NCBI GenBank assembly: GCA_022072455.1
Contig: JAJVHY010000012.1
Span: 169,236 to 233,235, forward strand
DNA length: 64,000 nucleotides
Direction of reading: 5' to 3'
Source: Verrucomicrobiia bacterium
GTDB lineage: Bacteria > Verrucomicrobiota > Verrucomicrobiia > Palsa-1439
Both the position numbers and the translations under genes were made by a program. Of the stretch, positions 42,773 through 52,109 are shown piece by piece. Numbering within the stretch: position 1 is the stretch's first letter; each line of letters opens with the position of its first letter. The notes below the pieces were generated by a model. It was not told the DNA's origin and ran no database searches. It was given only the letters and a program-made list of their open reading frames with translations.

Positions 42773-43344
42773 CAAAGAGGCCGATAAATATTCTGGTCGG
42801 TGACGATCATTCCCAACGGGACATCGTGCGGTTCAACTGGCAACTGATCCACCACCAGCGCCTCAAACGAAAGCCCGATTGTCAGGAACGTCTTGCCGGC
42901 CAGGAACCGGTCAAAATACCCCTTGCCCTGTCCCAGCCGGTAGCCGCGCTGCCGTTCAAAGGCGAGGCCGAGGATGATGGCGGCGTCGAGCGATTGGGCC
43001 GGTAGCTCCAGCTCGCCCAGCAACGGTTGTTGCAAGCCCATCGCTAATGTCCGCAACTGGCAGGGATACGGATGGACATGCATGACGCCATCGCGTTCCA
43101 CTCGCGGCACGCACACCTGTCGCGCCGGGTCACCCGCGATTTCCTCCACCAGCGGCCACGTGTTCACCTCGTTGCCGAACGACAGACACACCATCACCCG
43201 CCGCGCCTGCCGAAATTCTTCCACCCGTTTCAAGTTGGCCACAACTCGCTCGGACAGCGCGCGCACGTCGTCGGCTGTCAGCGCCCGGTATTGTTCCTCA
43301 GCCCAGCGACGCAGCGCTCGCTTGTTGTCGGCCACGCTGCTCAT
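42769..43344 (-). CDS. 5-formyltetrahydrofolate cyclo-ligase family protein
   Basis: A 191-residue ATP-dependent enzyme that converts 5-formyl-THF to 5,10-methenyl-THF. Seen: ALRRWAEEQYRAL near the start, RRVMVCLSFGNEVNTWPLVEE (substrate loop), VCVPRVERDGVMHV, LVPGLAFERQRGYRLGQGKGYFDRFL-like region (IILGLAFERQRGYRLGQGKG) with the ATP loop, and IGLSFEALVVDQLPVEPHDVPL. Start MSSVADNKR at 43344 was chosen; the longer frame to 43491 lacks family features. Its stop codon lies in the FNR-like box of the next gene. Confidence 0.9.
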   Translation of the reverse strand: MSSVADNKRALRRWAEEQYRALTADDVRALSERVVANLKRVEEFRQARRVMVCLSFGNEVNTWPLVEEIAGDPARQVCVPRVERDGVMHVHPYPCQLRTLAMGLQQPLLGELELPAQSLDAAIILGLAFERQRGYRLGQGKGYFDRFLAGKTFLTIGLSFEALVVDQLPVEPHDVPLGMIVTDQNIYRPLC

Positions 43345-43408
43345 CGGTGATCGCCGTCGTTCCGCGCAACGGCTGCCGGCCCGGCCCGGATCAGTGGCGT
43401 TCTCGCGT

Positions 43409-43675
43409 TCAGTGGCAGTTCTCCATCTCATAGATAAAGTAGCCGTGGGCGCGGATGCCGGCGAGGGTCTCCTCGTCGGCATGCTCAACATGGCAAAACC
43501 GGCACTCGCGGGAGGTGAACGGCTGCGCCTCCTGTCGCTTCTCCATCAGATACGCGCGGCCGATCTCGTGCACACGCGCCTCCGCCGTGCCGTCCGGCAC
43601 AATAATGTCAAAGTGCATCGTCGCCCCATCGCGACGCTTCACGTACGTGTCCCAAACAGCAACTTGCAGGATCAA
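43409..43675 (-). CDS. DUF2024 family protein (TTG start)
   Basis: An 88-residue protein matching DUF2024: LQVAVWDTYVKRRDGATMHFDIIVPDG at the start, REIGRAYL-type helix, then TSRECRFCHVEH and a GYFIYEMENCH ending. The CRFCHVEH and final CH hint at metal or redox chemistry, but function is unknown. There is no ATG; TTG 43675 overlaps the stop of the amidotransferase gene (TTGA), which explains why simple ATG calling places the start wrongly far upstream. Confidence 0.8.
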   Translation of the reverse strand: MILQVAVWDTYVKRRDGATMHFDIIVPDGTAEARVHEIGRAYLMEKRQEAQPFTSRECRFCHVEHADEETLAGIRAHGYFIYEMENCH

Positions 43676-44391
43676 CCTTCCTTCCTCACCAAAGCGGCCC
43701 AGTGCCCGAAGATCTCTGTGCCGATCTTGTGGAGTGCCGGCAGGTGTTTCTTCGCGCCGGCCAGAATCGCGCGGCCATCCACGCCGGCTTGATGCACTTC
43801 CTCGGCAAACGTCGTCATCCACTCGGCGACATGCCGGTCGGTCACTTCGAGGTGACAGAGAAACCCGTACGCATTCGCCCCATACCGGTAGGCTTGGACT
43901 GCGGTCAATCCAGATGCGGCCAGCGCCACCGCGCCGGCCGGCAGGTCGAAGATGTCGTCATGCCAGTGCAAGGGCGTGAACGTGGCCGGCACGCCGCTTA
44001 GCAGCGCATCCGTGCCGGCGTCCGTGGTCAGGGCGACCGGATACCAGCCGATTTCCTTTTGCGGCCCTTGGTACACTCGCGCGCCGAGCGCGGCGGCAAG
44101 CAATTGGCTGCCGAGGCAAACGCCGAGGATCGGCTTCTGCGCCTTGAGCGCCGACTCGATCAGGCGCAGTTCGTGACGCAAGAACGGGAACTTGTCTGCC
44201 TCATGCACGCTTTGCGGGCCGCCCATGACCACCAGACCGTCGAACCCGGCCATGGATGCCGGCACGAGCTGGCCGGTGTGGGAAAGAATCGTTTTGATCC
44301 GATAGCCAGCGGCGCTCAGCGCGTCGGCGATGCGGCCGGGCGTTTCAATCTCGATGTGCTGTATGACACAGACCTTGCGCACAGTGGTCAC
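43672..44391 (-). CDS. Class I glutamine amidotransferase (GMP synthase-like)
   Basis: A 239-residue stand-alone glutaminase-type domain: FDGLVVMGGPQSVHEADKFPF, the nucleophile elbow PILGVCLGSQLLAAALG (Cys about 96), then PLHWHDDIFDLPAGAVALA and the catalytic His-Glu pair near YGFLCHLEVTDRHV. Such single-domain relatives of GuaA act on unknown amides or as gamma-glutamyl hydrolases. ATG 44391 touches the stop of the flavoprotein gene (44392), and its own stop overlaps the DUF2024 start, so three genes are coupled. Confidence 0.87.
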   Translation of the reverse strand: MTTVRKVCVIQHIEIETPGRIADALSAAGYRIKTILSHTGQLVPASMAGFDGLVVMGGPQSVHEADKFPFLRHELRLIESALKAQKPILGVCLGSQLLAAALGARVYQGPQKEIGWYPVALTTDAGTDALLSGVPATFTPLHWHDDIFDLPAGAVALAASGLTAVQAYRYGANAYGFLCHLEVTDRHVAEWMTTFAEEVHQAGVDGRAILAGAKKHLPALHKIGTEIFGHWAALVRKEG

Positions 44392-44775
44392 TCATAGTTG
44401 CGGTTCGACTTTTTCGGCTGTCACCACCAACGCAGCGCGCGCCCAAGGGAACTTGGCTTTGACAGCGGCGAAATGTGGGCCGACGGTTTGCATTTCGCCG
44501 CGCCCGATAATCGCACAACCCTTGCCGGGGCCGTGCGCGCCGGCGACCTGCCGCGTGCCACAGAGCAACTCGACGCGGCTATCGCGCGCCAGGTTTTGCT
44601 CAGTCTTACGCATCATGCCCACCGGGATCAGCACCGTGTCGTTGGCGATCCCCAGCGCGCGCACGTAATCGCCCCAAGTCGCCACGACGTGCGGACCGTC
44701 CGGGCCGGTGGTGGCAATGGCGACCCATTCGGATTTCTCGATCACTTCTTTGCAGACGCCTTCGATGGTTGTCAT
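44392..44775 (-). CDS. Pyridoxamine 5'-phosphate oxidase-like FMN-binding protein
   Basis: A 127-residue split-barrel protein: VIEKSEWVAIATTGPDGPHVVATW at the start, then TVLIPVGMMRKTEQNLARDSRVELL and the glycine-rich GAHGPGKGCAIIGRGEMQTVGP. These are the flavin-binding strands of the PNPOx-like fold. The substrate is unknown. It lies between the radical SAM gene (18 bases) and the amidotransferase gene (adjacent). Confidence 0.82.
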   Translation of the reverse strand: MTTIEGVCKEVIEKSEWVAIATTGPDGPHVVATWGDYVRALGIANDTVLIPVGMMRKTEQNLARDSRVELLCGTRQVAGAHGPGKGCAIIGRGEMQTVGPHFAAVKAKFPWARAALVVTAEKVEPQL

Positions 44776-44793
44776 GGTTTATCCCTTTTGAAT

Positions 44794-46746
44794 TCAGCCT
44801 TGGTAATGGCGGAACATGCTCGCCAACAGAATCAGGCTGGGATGGGCGGCTGACAGCTTCGGCAAGACGAGGCGAATGCGGGACCGGTAGGCCGCGAGTT
44901 TTTCGGCAAGTGGACGCAGGTCGTCCGTCTTGTTCCAGTGCAGTTTGCTCAAGTCCAGCACCAGCCGACTCTTGCTCCGGGCCAGTGAATCGTGAAGGCG
45001 TTGACCCAAGCCTTCGACATGCGCGGCGGACAGTGCGCCTTCCAAGCGCAGCCAGACTTGTTGCTTGGCATGTTGGAGATCAACTCGGATGGAGAAATCC
45101 GGCAACGAGAATTTCTGCGGGAGTTCTTCCCAAAGATCAAACGCCTTCCAACGCTCGCTCGGCAGCCGGTAGGGCGTGCGAATCAGCTTGGGATGCTGGA
45201 ACAGGTCCAGTTTCAACGTCAACCCGGTCCATAACGCCGCGCCGACAGCCAGCACGGACTGGAATCGTTGGGTGAGTGGCGGACGACCCAGCTCCGCGTG
45301 AATGCGTTGCTCCAACTCGCCAATCCACTGCCGCACGGCAGCGTTCGGGCCGAGGAGTCGGCCCGCGAGGAACACCGGCAATGCCACCCGCAAATCCGTG
45401 GCATACACCGCGGCCTTCGCGCGCAAGCGGGGGTTCGGTGAGTCTTTCAGTTTCTGATAGCCGAGCAACTGCGTTTCCAAAACCCGGTAAATGCTCGGCC
45501 CGAGCCGCTGGAAATCCTGCTCGAAACACCACTGCTGCAATCCCTCGATCTCAGCGGGTGACAGCGTGGGATGTTTCATCATCGTGGTGAAACCATCCGC
45601 GCGCCGGTACATGGCAGTCGGGTTCTGCACCCACTTCTCGTGCATCAAGTTTTCTTTTCGCACGCGCTCGTTAAACGGCGTGCCGGGCACCGGCCCATAA
45701 ATCAGATACTGTCCCAACGCCGGTTTGAGCTTCATCAGGCCGGCGAATTCTTGCGCCACGACTTCCGGTGTTTGGTAATCAAACCCGACGATCATCGAGG
45801 TCAGAATCGTGATGCCGTGCTCGCGAAACTCCGTGAGAATCTCGTCAATGGGCCGGCCCTGCTGTTTGGCGTAACCGGAGCGCGTGCCCTCGTAGCCGAT
45901 CCAGAAACCGTCAATGCCCATTTCCAAGATTTCTTCAACGGTGTATTGGCTGATCGCCTTGACACTGGAGAACGCGAAGATCGAAAGGGTCTTACCACTC
46001 TTCATCACGGCATCGCGGAACTGCAGCGCCCGTTTTTTGTTGAGCAGGAAATCTTCGTCAATAATCAGGAAGACCAGGCTCGGGTCCATGTCCAGATACC
46101 GCTCGGCAACATTGTAAATGTCCTGGCCGTCAGGCAGCAGTTTGATGTGTTTGCGCTTGAAGAAGTGCGAGGTGCAACAGAAGTCGCAGCCGTTGGGGCA
46201 GCCCAGCCCGGCGAAAATCTTGCCCGTGCCCGACACCTTCCAGCCAAACACCTTCAACCAGCTCACAATCAGCGGGTGCTTGTACGGCATCGGGATTTCC
46301 GGCTCGCCGAGCAGCCGGCGCATGAACCCAACGCCTTCTTCGCGGCAGATGAAGTCGCCATACGGCTTGAGTTCTTCGTCGCTCAACACCGTGCCGTAGC
46401 CGCCCAAAACGATCTTGGTGTGGGGCGCGTGCTCGCGGATCAGGGCGACCATGTCCTTCACCTTGTGAAAGATCGCCATCAGAAAGGAAATACCGACGTA
46501 ATCGTAGCCCTTTTTGAGTTCCCGAATGAATTCTTTCTTCGACGGGTATTGCAACACGACCGTTGGCGCGTCGAGATTCTCCGCGATGTATTCCAAGGAA
46601 AACTGGATGTTCACCGTGCGTGGGCTGAAGAGGCCTTGGGCGCGTGTCACCTGCCGGTAGAGCAATTCATACCCCACCGAGGGCGCGTCACCATATTTCG
46701 GACCCATGGGCCGGCAGACCGTTGTCAATAAGACCTTTTTAATCAT
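44794..46746 (-). CDS. B12-binding-type radical SAM protein with C-terminal STAS-like domain
   Basis: A 650-residue radical SAM protein. Residues 1-150 look like the cobalamin-binding domain found in this class (IVLGGYGTVLSDEELKPYGDF near 112). The cluster motif is CPNGCDFC (183-190, Cys-X3-Cys-X2-Cys). The central barrel includes GIDGFWIGYEGTRSGYAKQ and GITILTSMIVGFD. The last 105 residues (about 546-650) have a different pattern: VWLRLEGALSAAHVEGLGQR, then SRLVLDLSKLHW and IRLVLPKLS, like a STAS domain of anti-sigma antagonists. The reaction is unknown; candidates are methylation or ring chemistry on a lipid or cofactor. Confidence 0.85.
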   Translation of the reverse strand: MIKKVLLTTVCRPMGPKYGDAPSVGYELLYRQVTRAQGLFSPRTVNIQFSLEYIAENLDAPTVVLQYPSKKEFIRELKKGYDYVGISFLMAIFHKVKDMVALIREHAPHTKIVLGGYGTVLSDEELKPYGDFICREEGVGFMRRLLGEPEIPMPYKHPLIVSWLKVFGWKVSGTGKIFAGLGCPNGCDFCCTSHFFKRKHIKLLPDGQDIYNVAERYLDMDPSLVFLIIDEDFLLNKKRALQFRDAVMKSGKTLSIFAFSSVKAISQYTVEEILEMGIDGFWIGYEGTRSGYAKQQGRPIDEILTEFREHGITILTSMIVGFDYQTPEVVAQEFAGLMKLKPALGQYLIYGPVPGTPFNERVRKENLMHEKWVQNPTAMYRRADGFTTMMKHPTLSPAEIEGLQQWCFEQDFQRLGPSIYRVLETQLLGYQKLKDSPNPRLRAKAAVYATDLRVALPVFLAGRLLGPNAAVRQWIGELEQRIHAELGRPPLTQRFQSVLAVGAALWTGLTLKLDLFQHPKLIRTPYRLPSERWKAFDLWEELPQKFSLPDFSIRVDLQHAKQQVWLRLEGALSAAHVEGLGQRLHDSLARSKSRLVLDLSKLHWNKTDDLRPLAEKLAAYRSRIRLVLPKLSAAHPSLILLASMFRHYQG

Positions 46747-46779
46747 TTGTGGAGACTTTCATAGAAAACGATACATGGA

Positions 46780-48273
46780 TTAGAACGTGATAACGGTCTG
46801 GAGGTAGCCGAAATCGGCGTCGTCTTGGCCGTTGTTGCCGCTGGCGGTTTGTTGGACATAGCTACCGGCGAAGAAGTGGCTATAGCCGGCTTGGAGTTTC
46901 ACCCATTTCCACGGCGTGTTGTAATTGACGGTCAAGTCGAGTTCCGTGCCGACGAACGTATCAGCACTCAGTGCGGCGGCGTTGAGCGGACGGACGCGGG
47001 CGACGGCATTGGCGCGATACCAAGCGTCTTCGTTCGTGTAGAGCCAGAAGGCTTGGCCATCGAGTTGGATTGTCAGGTTGTGGTATGGCCGAGTCCCGTC
47101 CTGATACGGTTTGAACTTCAAGCTCGCGGCCGGGTTGTGCATGTTTTTCCAGGCGAACAGGTCCATGTACCCGTAGAATTTATGGTTGGTGGGAAAAAGA
47201 TTGAGGAATGATTCATCCTTGTTGTCGTTGGGATTGGAATCGCCGGAGGCGACATTGTATTCGAGGCCGAGCCGCGGTTTCCACGCGGCGGTTTCCCACG
47301 TGTACCCGGCACCGACATGGCCGGCAAAGGCTTCGTGATCAATCATTGTCGAACTGGGGAACGTACCGGGAATGCCTCCCTGCTGGCCGGCGCTGCGACC
47401 AAACTGGTACGCGGCCTCGGCTTCGTAGTCCCAGCCGTGGAGCGCGCCGGGCGTGGACTTGATGCGGAAGCCGGGCGTCCAGATTTCCTGCGCGATGTCG
47501 TAAGCGAGCGCCTTGTTCGTAAGCGTGCCGCTGACCGCCGTGTAAATCGGGCTGTCATGCTTCTTGTGGCGGTAAAGCAAATAGAAATCTGCCGTCTGGA
47601 TTTGGAGCGCGGTCGTGCGCAGATAAACGCCCACCAATGTATCGTTCCAATCAGCGTTATTGAAATCCTCTCCGTAGTTTCCTTGCGGTCCGCGGTCTTC
47701 AATGGTCACGACGTGCCCCGCAAACGCGTCCACCCAGAAGTGCCGCGATTGATCTTCGTAACGCACCTTCACCGCGTCGAACGTGCGGCTGAAATTGTTC
47801 CAGTCGAACGTGCCGATGAGCCGTTCGTCGCCGTAACTCAACTCCTGCCGGCCCACTTTCACACTGAGCGGGAATTCCTTCGGGTTGCCGACCTGGAGGT
47901 ACGCCTGCCGCAGATCAAACGAGTCATCCCCCTCCGACCCGAACGCAAACGGCACGTTGGGACGTGTCGAGTCAATCTCGCGCGAGTCTTGTCCCTGCCC
48001 GTAGAGCGTCACCCACCCGCACGGCTTGATCGTCAACCCAAGACGGAAGCGCTGGAGCAGGAACGTGTCGTCGGTGACGTGGCCGAGCGGGTTGCTGTTG
48101 TTGTTGAAGTCGAAGTTGTTCTCGCGAACTTCCAACCGCAACCGTTCCTGCACGTCGAAGGTGACTTTGCCATCGGTAAAACTGAGAGGATTGGCCGACT
48201 CGCCGGCCAGCGCACCGCCGAGGACACTGCACCACAATCCGACCCCCGCCAGGTGTTGACGAGTTATCTTCAT
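46780..48273 (-). CDS. Outer-membrane porin with alginate-export-like domain
   Basis: A 497-residue beta-barrel protein. Start MKITRQHLAG at 48273 begins a signal peptide cleaved near ALAGES. The mature part is rich in amphipathic strands (FRLGLTIKPCGWVTLYGQGQDSREID, VKVGRQELSYGDERLIGTFDWNNFSRTFDAVKVRY) typical of the alginate_exp family, and ends with a strand and terminal phenylalanine (YLQTVITF), the outer-membrane insertion signal. Downstream of narK it could admit nitrate or another anion, which is an inference from position. Confidence 0.85.
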   Translation of the reverse strand: MKITRQHLAGVGLWCSVLGGALAGESANPLSFTDGKVTFDVQERLRLEVRENNFDFNNNSNPLGHVTDDTFLLQRFRLGLTIKPCGWVTLYGQGQDSREIDSTRPNVPFAFGSEGDDSFDLRQAYLQVGNPKEFPLSVKVGRQELSYGDERLIGTFDWNNFSRTFDAVKVRYEDQSRHFWVDAFAGHVVTIEDRGPQGNYGEDFNNADWNDTLVGVYLRTTALQIQTADFYLLYRHKKHDSPIYTAVSGTLTNKALAYDIAQEIWTPGFRIKSTPGALHGWDYEAEAAYQFGRSAGQQGGIPGTFPSSTMIDHEAFAGHVGAGYTWETAAWKPRLGLEYNVASGDSNPNDNKDESFLNLFPTNHKFYGYMDLFAWKNMHNPAASLKFKPYQDGTRPYHNLTIQLDGQAFWLYTNEDAWYRANAVARVRPLNAAALSADTFVGTELDLTVNYNTPWKWVKLQAGYSHFFAGSYVQQTASGNNGQDDADFGYLQTVITF

Positions 48274-48292
48274 GCTATCTCCGGTGAACATT

Positions 48293-49591
48293 TCACGACC
48301 CGACCGGCTCCAGTCGGTTGGCGATTTGCGGGGTGGCCTGCCGCAACATCCGTTGCACCACCAGATGCAACCACAGAAAACTGGCGGCCGTAATCAAAAA
48401 CAACAATCCAAACGTCGTCTGCGGCAGACCAGTCCGCACCTTCGCCCACGCAAACAACGGCGGCAGGAAAAAACCACCGAGCGCGCCGAGTAATCCGACG
48501 AGACCGCCGACCGCGCCGACATCTTTTGGAAAATATTCGGGGATGTACTTGTACACCGCCGCCTTGCCGATGCCCATGCCGCAGCCCACCAAGAACACCA
48601 GCACGGTGAACAACACCGGCCCGGTGCCAAAATGGAATCCGCCCGCCGCACCGTTGTAACTATCAAAACTCACCCGGCCATTCGGGATGGACAAGATCAC
48701 CAGCGCCGCCAGCATCGTGCCGAACACCCAGTACATTATTCGCCGCGCGCCAAACTTGTCCGACATCCATCCGCCGAGCGGGCGCAGCAGGCTGGCCGGG
48801 AAAATAAACAGCGCCGTCAACAACGCCGCTTGTTGCAGCGGCATCTTGTACACGTCCACGTAATACTTTGGCAGCCACACCGACAACGCCACATACGCGC
48901 CAAACACCACCACGTAGTAGAGACTGAACCGCCACACCCGCATTGCGCGCATCGGCTGCAGCAGATCGTGCATCGAACGTCCCGCGCCGGGTTTGTGGTC
49001 ATGCGTTGGACTCAAAAACCAAATCGCCGCCGCCATGATGACCAGCAGCACACCGTACAGAAACGGCACAAACCGCCACCCGCCCGGTACCACGCCACCG
49101 AGCAACCCGGCTGCCGGCACGAGCGCAATCAACCCCGGCCCGATGAACTTCGTCACCGACGCCCCGACGTTACCGGCCCCGAAAACACCGAGCGCGAAGC
49201 CTTGGCGCTCCCGCGGAAACCACGCGGAGTTCCAGGCAATGCCAATCGAGAACGCATTGCCGGCCATGCCGACCAGAAACGCATAGATCATCAGTTCGTT
49301 GAACGACGCCGCCCGGCTCACGAGAAACGCCGGGATCGCAGTCAGCGCGACGAGTAACGTCAACACCCGTCGCCCGCCATACCGGTCCGTCCAGACACCG
49401 AAGAGCAGCCGCCAGATCGAACCGTTGAGAATCGCAATCGCCGTGAGCCAGCCGAACTGCACTTCGGTCAGCCCAAATTCTTTGCGGATCGGAATACCGA
49501 GCACGCCGAACATCAACCACACCGCGAACATCAGCGTGAACGCGACGCTCGACAGCGTCAGGATCGTATTGCGTTGCGAGGACTCCGTCAT
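48293..49591 (-). CDS. narK: NarK-type nitrate/nitrite MFS transporter (second copy)
   Basis: A 432-residue major facilitator with about 12 helices. It shows the nitrate/nitrite signature region GMAGNAFSIGIAWNSAWFPRERQGFALGVFGAGNVG (about 120-155), and GGLVGLLGALGGFFLPP near 365 in the second half. Start ATG 49591 overlaps the stop of the other narK by four bases. The two transporters are different proteins (not recent duplicates), the usual situation where one is a nitrate:proton symporter and the other a nitrate/nitrite exchanger. Confidence 0.9.
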   Translation of the reverse strand: MTESSQRNTILTLSSVAFTLMFAVWLMFGVLGIPIRKEFGLTEVQFGWLTAIAILNGSIWRLLFGVWTDRYGGRRVLTLLVALTAIPAFLVSRAASFNELMIYAFLVGMAGNAFSIGIAWNSAWFPRERQGFALGVFGAGNVGASVTKFIGPGLIALVPAAGLLGGVVPGGWRFVPFLYGVLLVIMAAAIWFLSPTHDHKPGAGRSMHDLLQPMRAMRVWRFSLYYVVVFGAYVALSVWLPKYYVDVYKMPLQQAALLTALFIFPASLLRPLGGWMSDKFGARRIMYWVFGTMLAALVILSIPNGRVSFDSYNGAAGGFHFGTGPVLFTVLVFLVGCGMGIGKAAVYKYIPEYFPKDVGAVGGLVGLLGALGGFFLPPLFAWAKVRTGLPQTTFGLLFLITAASFLWLHLVVQRMLRQATPQIANRLEPVGS

Positions 49592-50925
49592 GACGGTTTC
49601 TCCGCGCGGCGCCGGGCGTAGAACCACCAATTCACCACGGTGGCCAACACGCAGTACACCATCAATCCGCTGAAGAATGGCCTCGCCGAGCCGGTCGCGG
49701 TTTTCGACCAGCCGATCAACAAGGAAAACAAAAACGGCCCGTACGCCGCGATCGCCGCCGTGAACCCGATCACACCCGCGCCCTGCCGGGGGGAGTGAGA
49801 AAAGATCACCGGGTACTGCCGGAACGTCGCCGCGTTGCCGATGCCGGTAAAGAAGAACATCGCCAGCATCACCCACAGGAACGGCGTGAATTGCTCCGGC
49901 GAGGTCGGCGTCAGCAATCCGCCAAAACCGAGGATCCCGGCGCAGACGATCAGACCGACGCCGCAGAGTTGGGTAAAGATCGCGCCGCCCCATTTGTCCG
50001 TGAGCGGCCCGGCCACCACACGCATCGCCGAGCCAATCAACGGGCCGAGAAACGCGTACTTCAACGGGTCGGGCGGATTCGGGAAATGACCGTACACCGT
50101 CCGAATCAACAACGGAAACGCCGCCGCCAGCCCGGAGAACGCGCCGAACGTCATCACGTAGGTGATCGTGCAGAAGTACGTGTGTTTGTTGCCAAAGATG
50201 TCGAGCTGTTCGCGGAACGACGCCTTGACCGGCACGCTCCGCAGCATCCACCACGCGGCCATGGCGGTGAGCAACAGAAACGGCACGTACCAGAACACCG
50301 CGTTCTGCAGCCACATGGCCGATTCCCGGCCGGCCTTTACAAACGTTTGCGGGCCGCCGAACAGACTGCCGGCCACCGCGAATGTGATGATCCACGGCGT
50401 CACGAACTGCGCCATGCTCACGCCGAAGTTGCCAATGCCGGCCTGAATGCCCAGCGCCGTGCCGAGAAATCGTTTCGGAAAAAAAAGGCTCGTACTCGGC
50501 ATGTAGGAGGAAAATGTGCCGCCCCCGTGCCCCACCAGAAACGCCAACAACAGAAACACCCAGAACGGCGTCTGCGGATTCATGATCGCAAATCCCAGCC
50601 CAACACAGGGCAGCACCTTGGCCAGAGTCGCAACGCTAACGACCTTGCGCGTGCCGTAGATCGGAATCAGAAACATATTCACCAGCCGCAACGTTCCGCC
50701 CGCCAATCCCGGCATCGCCGCCAGCCAGAACAACTGCATCTCGGTGAACTTGAACCCGATGCCCGGCAGACGCACCACGATGGCGCTCATCACAAACCAC
50801 GTCGCAAATGCAAACACCAGTGCGATGGTCGTGATCGCCAGCGTCCGCCACGCGATTTTCTTGCCGGTCTGTTCCCAGAACGATGGGTCTTCCGGTCGCC
50901 AGTCGTTGATGATCCCGTCGTTCAT
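49588..50925 (-). CDS. narK: NarK-type nitrate/nitrite MFS transporter (first copy)
   Basis: A 445-residue major facilitator with about 12 helices: FATWFVMSAIVVRLPGIGFKF and AMPGLAGGTLRL in the first half, GHGGGTFSSYMPSTSLFFPKRFLGTALGIQAGIGNFGVS (nitrate signature, about 130-170), and FFFTGIGNAATFRQYP in the second half. It starts four bases inside the actF gene end, so it is part of the nar-act transcription unit. Confidence 0.9.
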   Translation of the reverse strand: MNDGIINDWRPEDPSFWEQTGKKIAWRTLAITTIALVFAFATWFVMSAIVVRLPGIGFKFTEMQLFWLAAMPGLAGGTLRLVNMFLIPIYGTRKVVSVATLAKVLPCVGLGFAIMNPQTPFWVFLLLAFLVGHGGGTFSSYMPSTSLFFPKRFLGTALGIQAGIGNFGVSMAQFVTPWIITFAVAGSLFGGPQTFVKAGRESAMWLQNAVFWYVPFLLLTAMAAWWMLRSVPVKASFREQLDIFGNKHTYFCTITYVMTFGAFSGLAAAFPLLIRTVYGHFPNPPDPLKYAFLGPLIGSAMRVVAGPLTDKWGGAIFTQLCGVGLIVCAGILGFGGLLTPTSPEQFTPFLWVMLAMFFFTGIGNAATFRQYPVIFSHSPRQGAGVIGFTAAIAAYGPFLFSLLIGWSKTATGSARPFFSGLMVYCVLATVVNWWFYARRRAEKPS

Positions 50926-52109
50926 TGGTGGTAGTGGAGGCTTTCACCCAGCAACGGGTCGCGCACGGGCACGACTGCGGCTTGTTTCATCGCGCGCCAG
51001 AACACCGTGCCGGCCACGCCGATCAGCCCCAGCGTCAAGCCCACCACCCACGCATCGGGCAGCGCCGACGCCTCCCGGTTGGCGGGAACAATCATCAGGT
51101 AGAGGTCGAGCAACCGCCCCACCAAAACCACGACGGCGACCTGACCGATGATGCGGGAGTTGCGTTTGTTATTGCGCGGCAATAACACAAAAAACGGAAT
51201 CGCCCAGTTGAGCAGCAGATTGACGATGGTCAGCGACCCCCACGCGCCCCGGACGCGGTGAATGTAATAGCCCGTTTCCTCGGGGATATTCGCGTACCAG
51301 ATCAGCATGTATTGGCTGAACCAGATGTATGCCCAGAACGTGCAGAACGTCAGCAGCAGCTTGCCCAAGTCCTGCAAATGTTCCTCGTTGATCACCCCGC
51401 GCCACGGGCCGAGCCGGCGCAGCCACAACCCGAACAACACCACCGTCGCCAACCCGCTCGACATCAGCCCGCTGAAGAACAACACGCCATAAATCGTGCT
51501 GAACCATTCCGGCTCCAGCGACATCAACCAGTCCACGCTCGCCAGCCACACGGTCAACGCGAACAACACCGTGAACGCCGCGCTCACCGCCACGTTGCGC
51601 TGCCGGCACCGCGCGTCGCCGGTCAGGTCTTGTTGCCGGGAATTGCGGACCAACAGACGGGTGAACCCGATCCAGATCACCAGATACGCCACCGCCCGCG
51701 CAAGAAAGAACGGCCGGTTCAACCAAAATGCCTTGAACCCGGCGAAATGGTGTTCGTGGCTCATCCACGGATACAACGACGGATGCAACACCAGCACCAG
51801 CAACACGCCCAACCCGCCCCACGGCAGGAACGACGTCATCGCTTCCGGCACGCGCCGCACCGCCACGCTCCAGCCCGCGCCCGACAGATACTCGAACGCG
51901 ATCAACGCTCCCCCGGCCAGTCCCAAGCCGACGAGAAACACCGAGACCAACAGCAGCCCGCTCCAAAATCGGTCGCCGCCGAGCAACGCCCCGGCCACCA
52001 GCGTCGCCGCGCCGACCAACATGAACACGCGAAACAGCGACAGCCATTTCTGCGCGAGGCCGATATCCGCAGTTTCCTCCAGCCGGTAAGTTGGTGAAGT
52101 CGTCATCAT
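50922..52109 (-). CDS. actF: Alternative Complex III subunit ActF (quinol-binding membrane subunit)
   Basis: A 395-residue protein with about ten membrane helices of the ActF/NrfD-like fold. After a short start MMTTSPTYRLEETAD it carries segments such as LFRVFMLVGAATLVAGALL and, in the second half, FSQYMLIWYANIPEETGYY, a conserved ActF region. ACIII oxidises quinol and passes electrons to cytochrome c or an oxidase. Its start overlaps the actE stop, and narK starts in its own stop codon. Confidence 0.9.
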   Translation of the reverse strand: MMTTSPTYRLEETADIGLAQKWLSLFRVFMLVGAATLVAGALLGGDRFWSGLLLVSVFLVGLGLAGGALIAFEYLSGAGWSVAVRRVPEAMTSFLPWGGLGVLLVLVLHPSLYPWMSHEHHFAGFKAFWLNRPFFLARAVAYLVIWIGFTRLLVRNSRQQDLTGDARCRQRNVAVSAAFTVLFALTVWLASVDWLMSLEPEWFSTIYGVLFFSGLMSSGLATVVLFGLWLRRLGPWRGVINEEHLQDLGKLLLTFCTFWAYIWFSQYMLIWYANIPEETGYYIHRVRGAWGSLTIVNLLLNWAIPFFVLLPRNNKRNSRIIGQVAVVVLVGRLLDLYLMIVPANREASALPDAWVVGLTLGLIGVAGTVFWRAMKQAAVVPVRDPLLGESLHYHQ

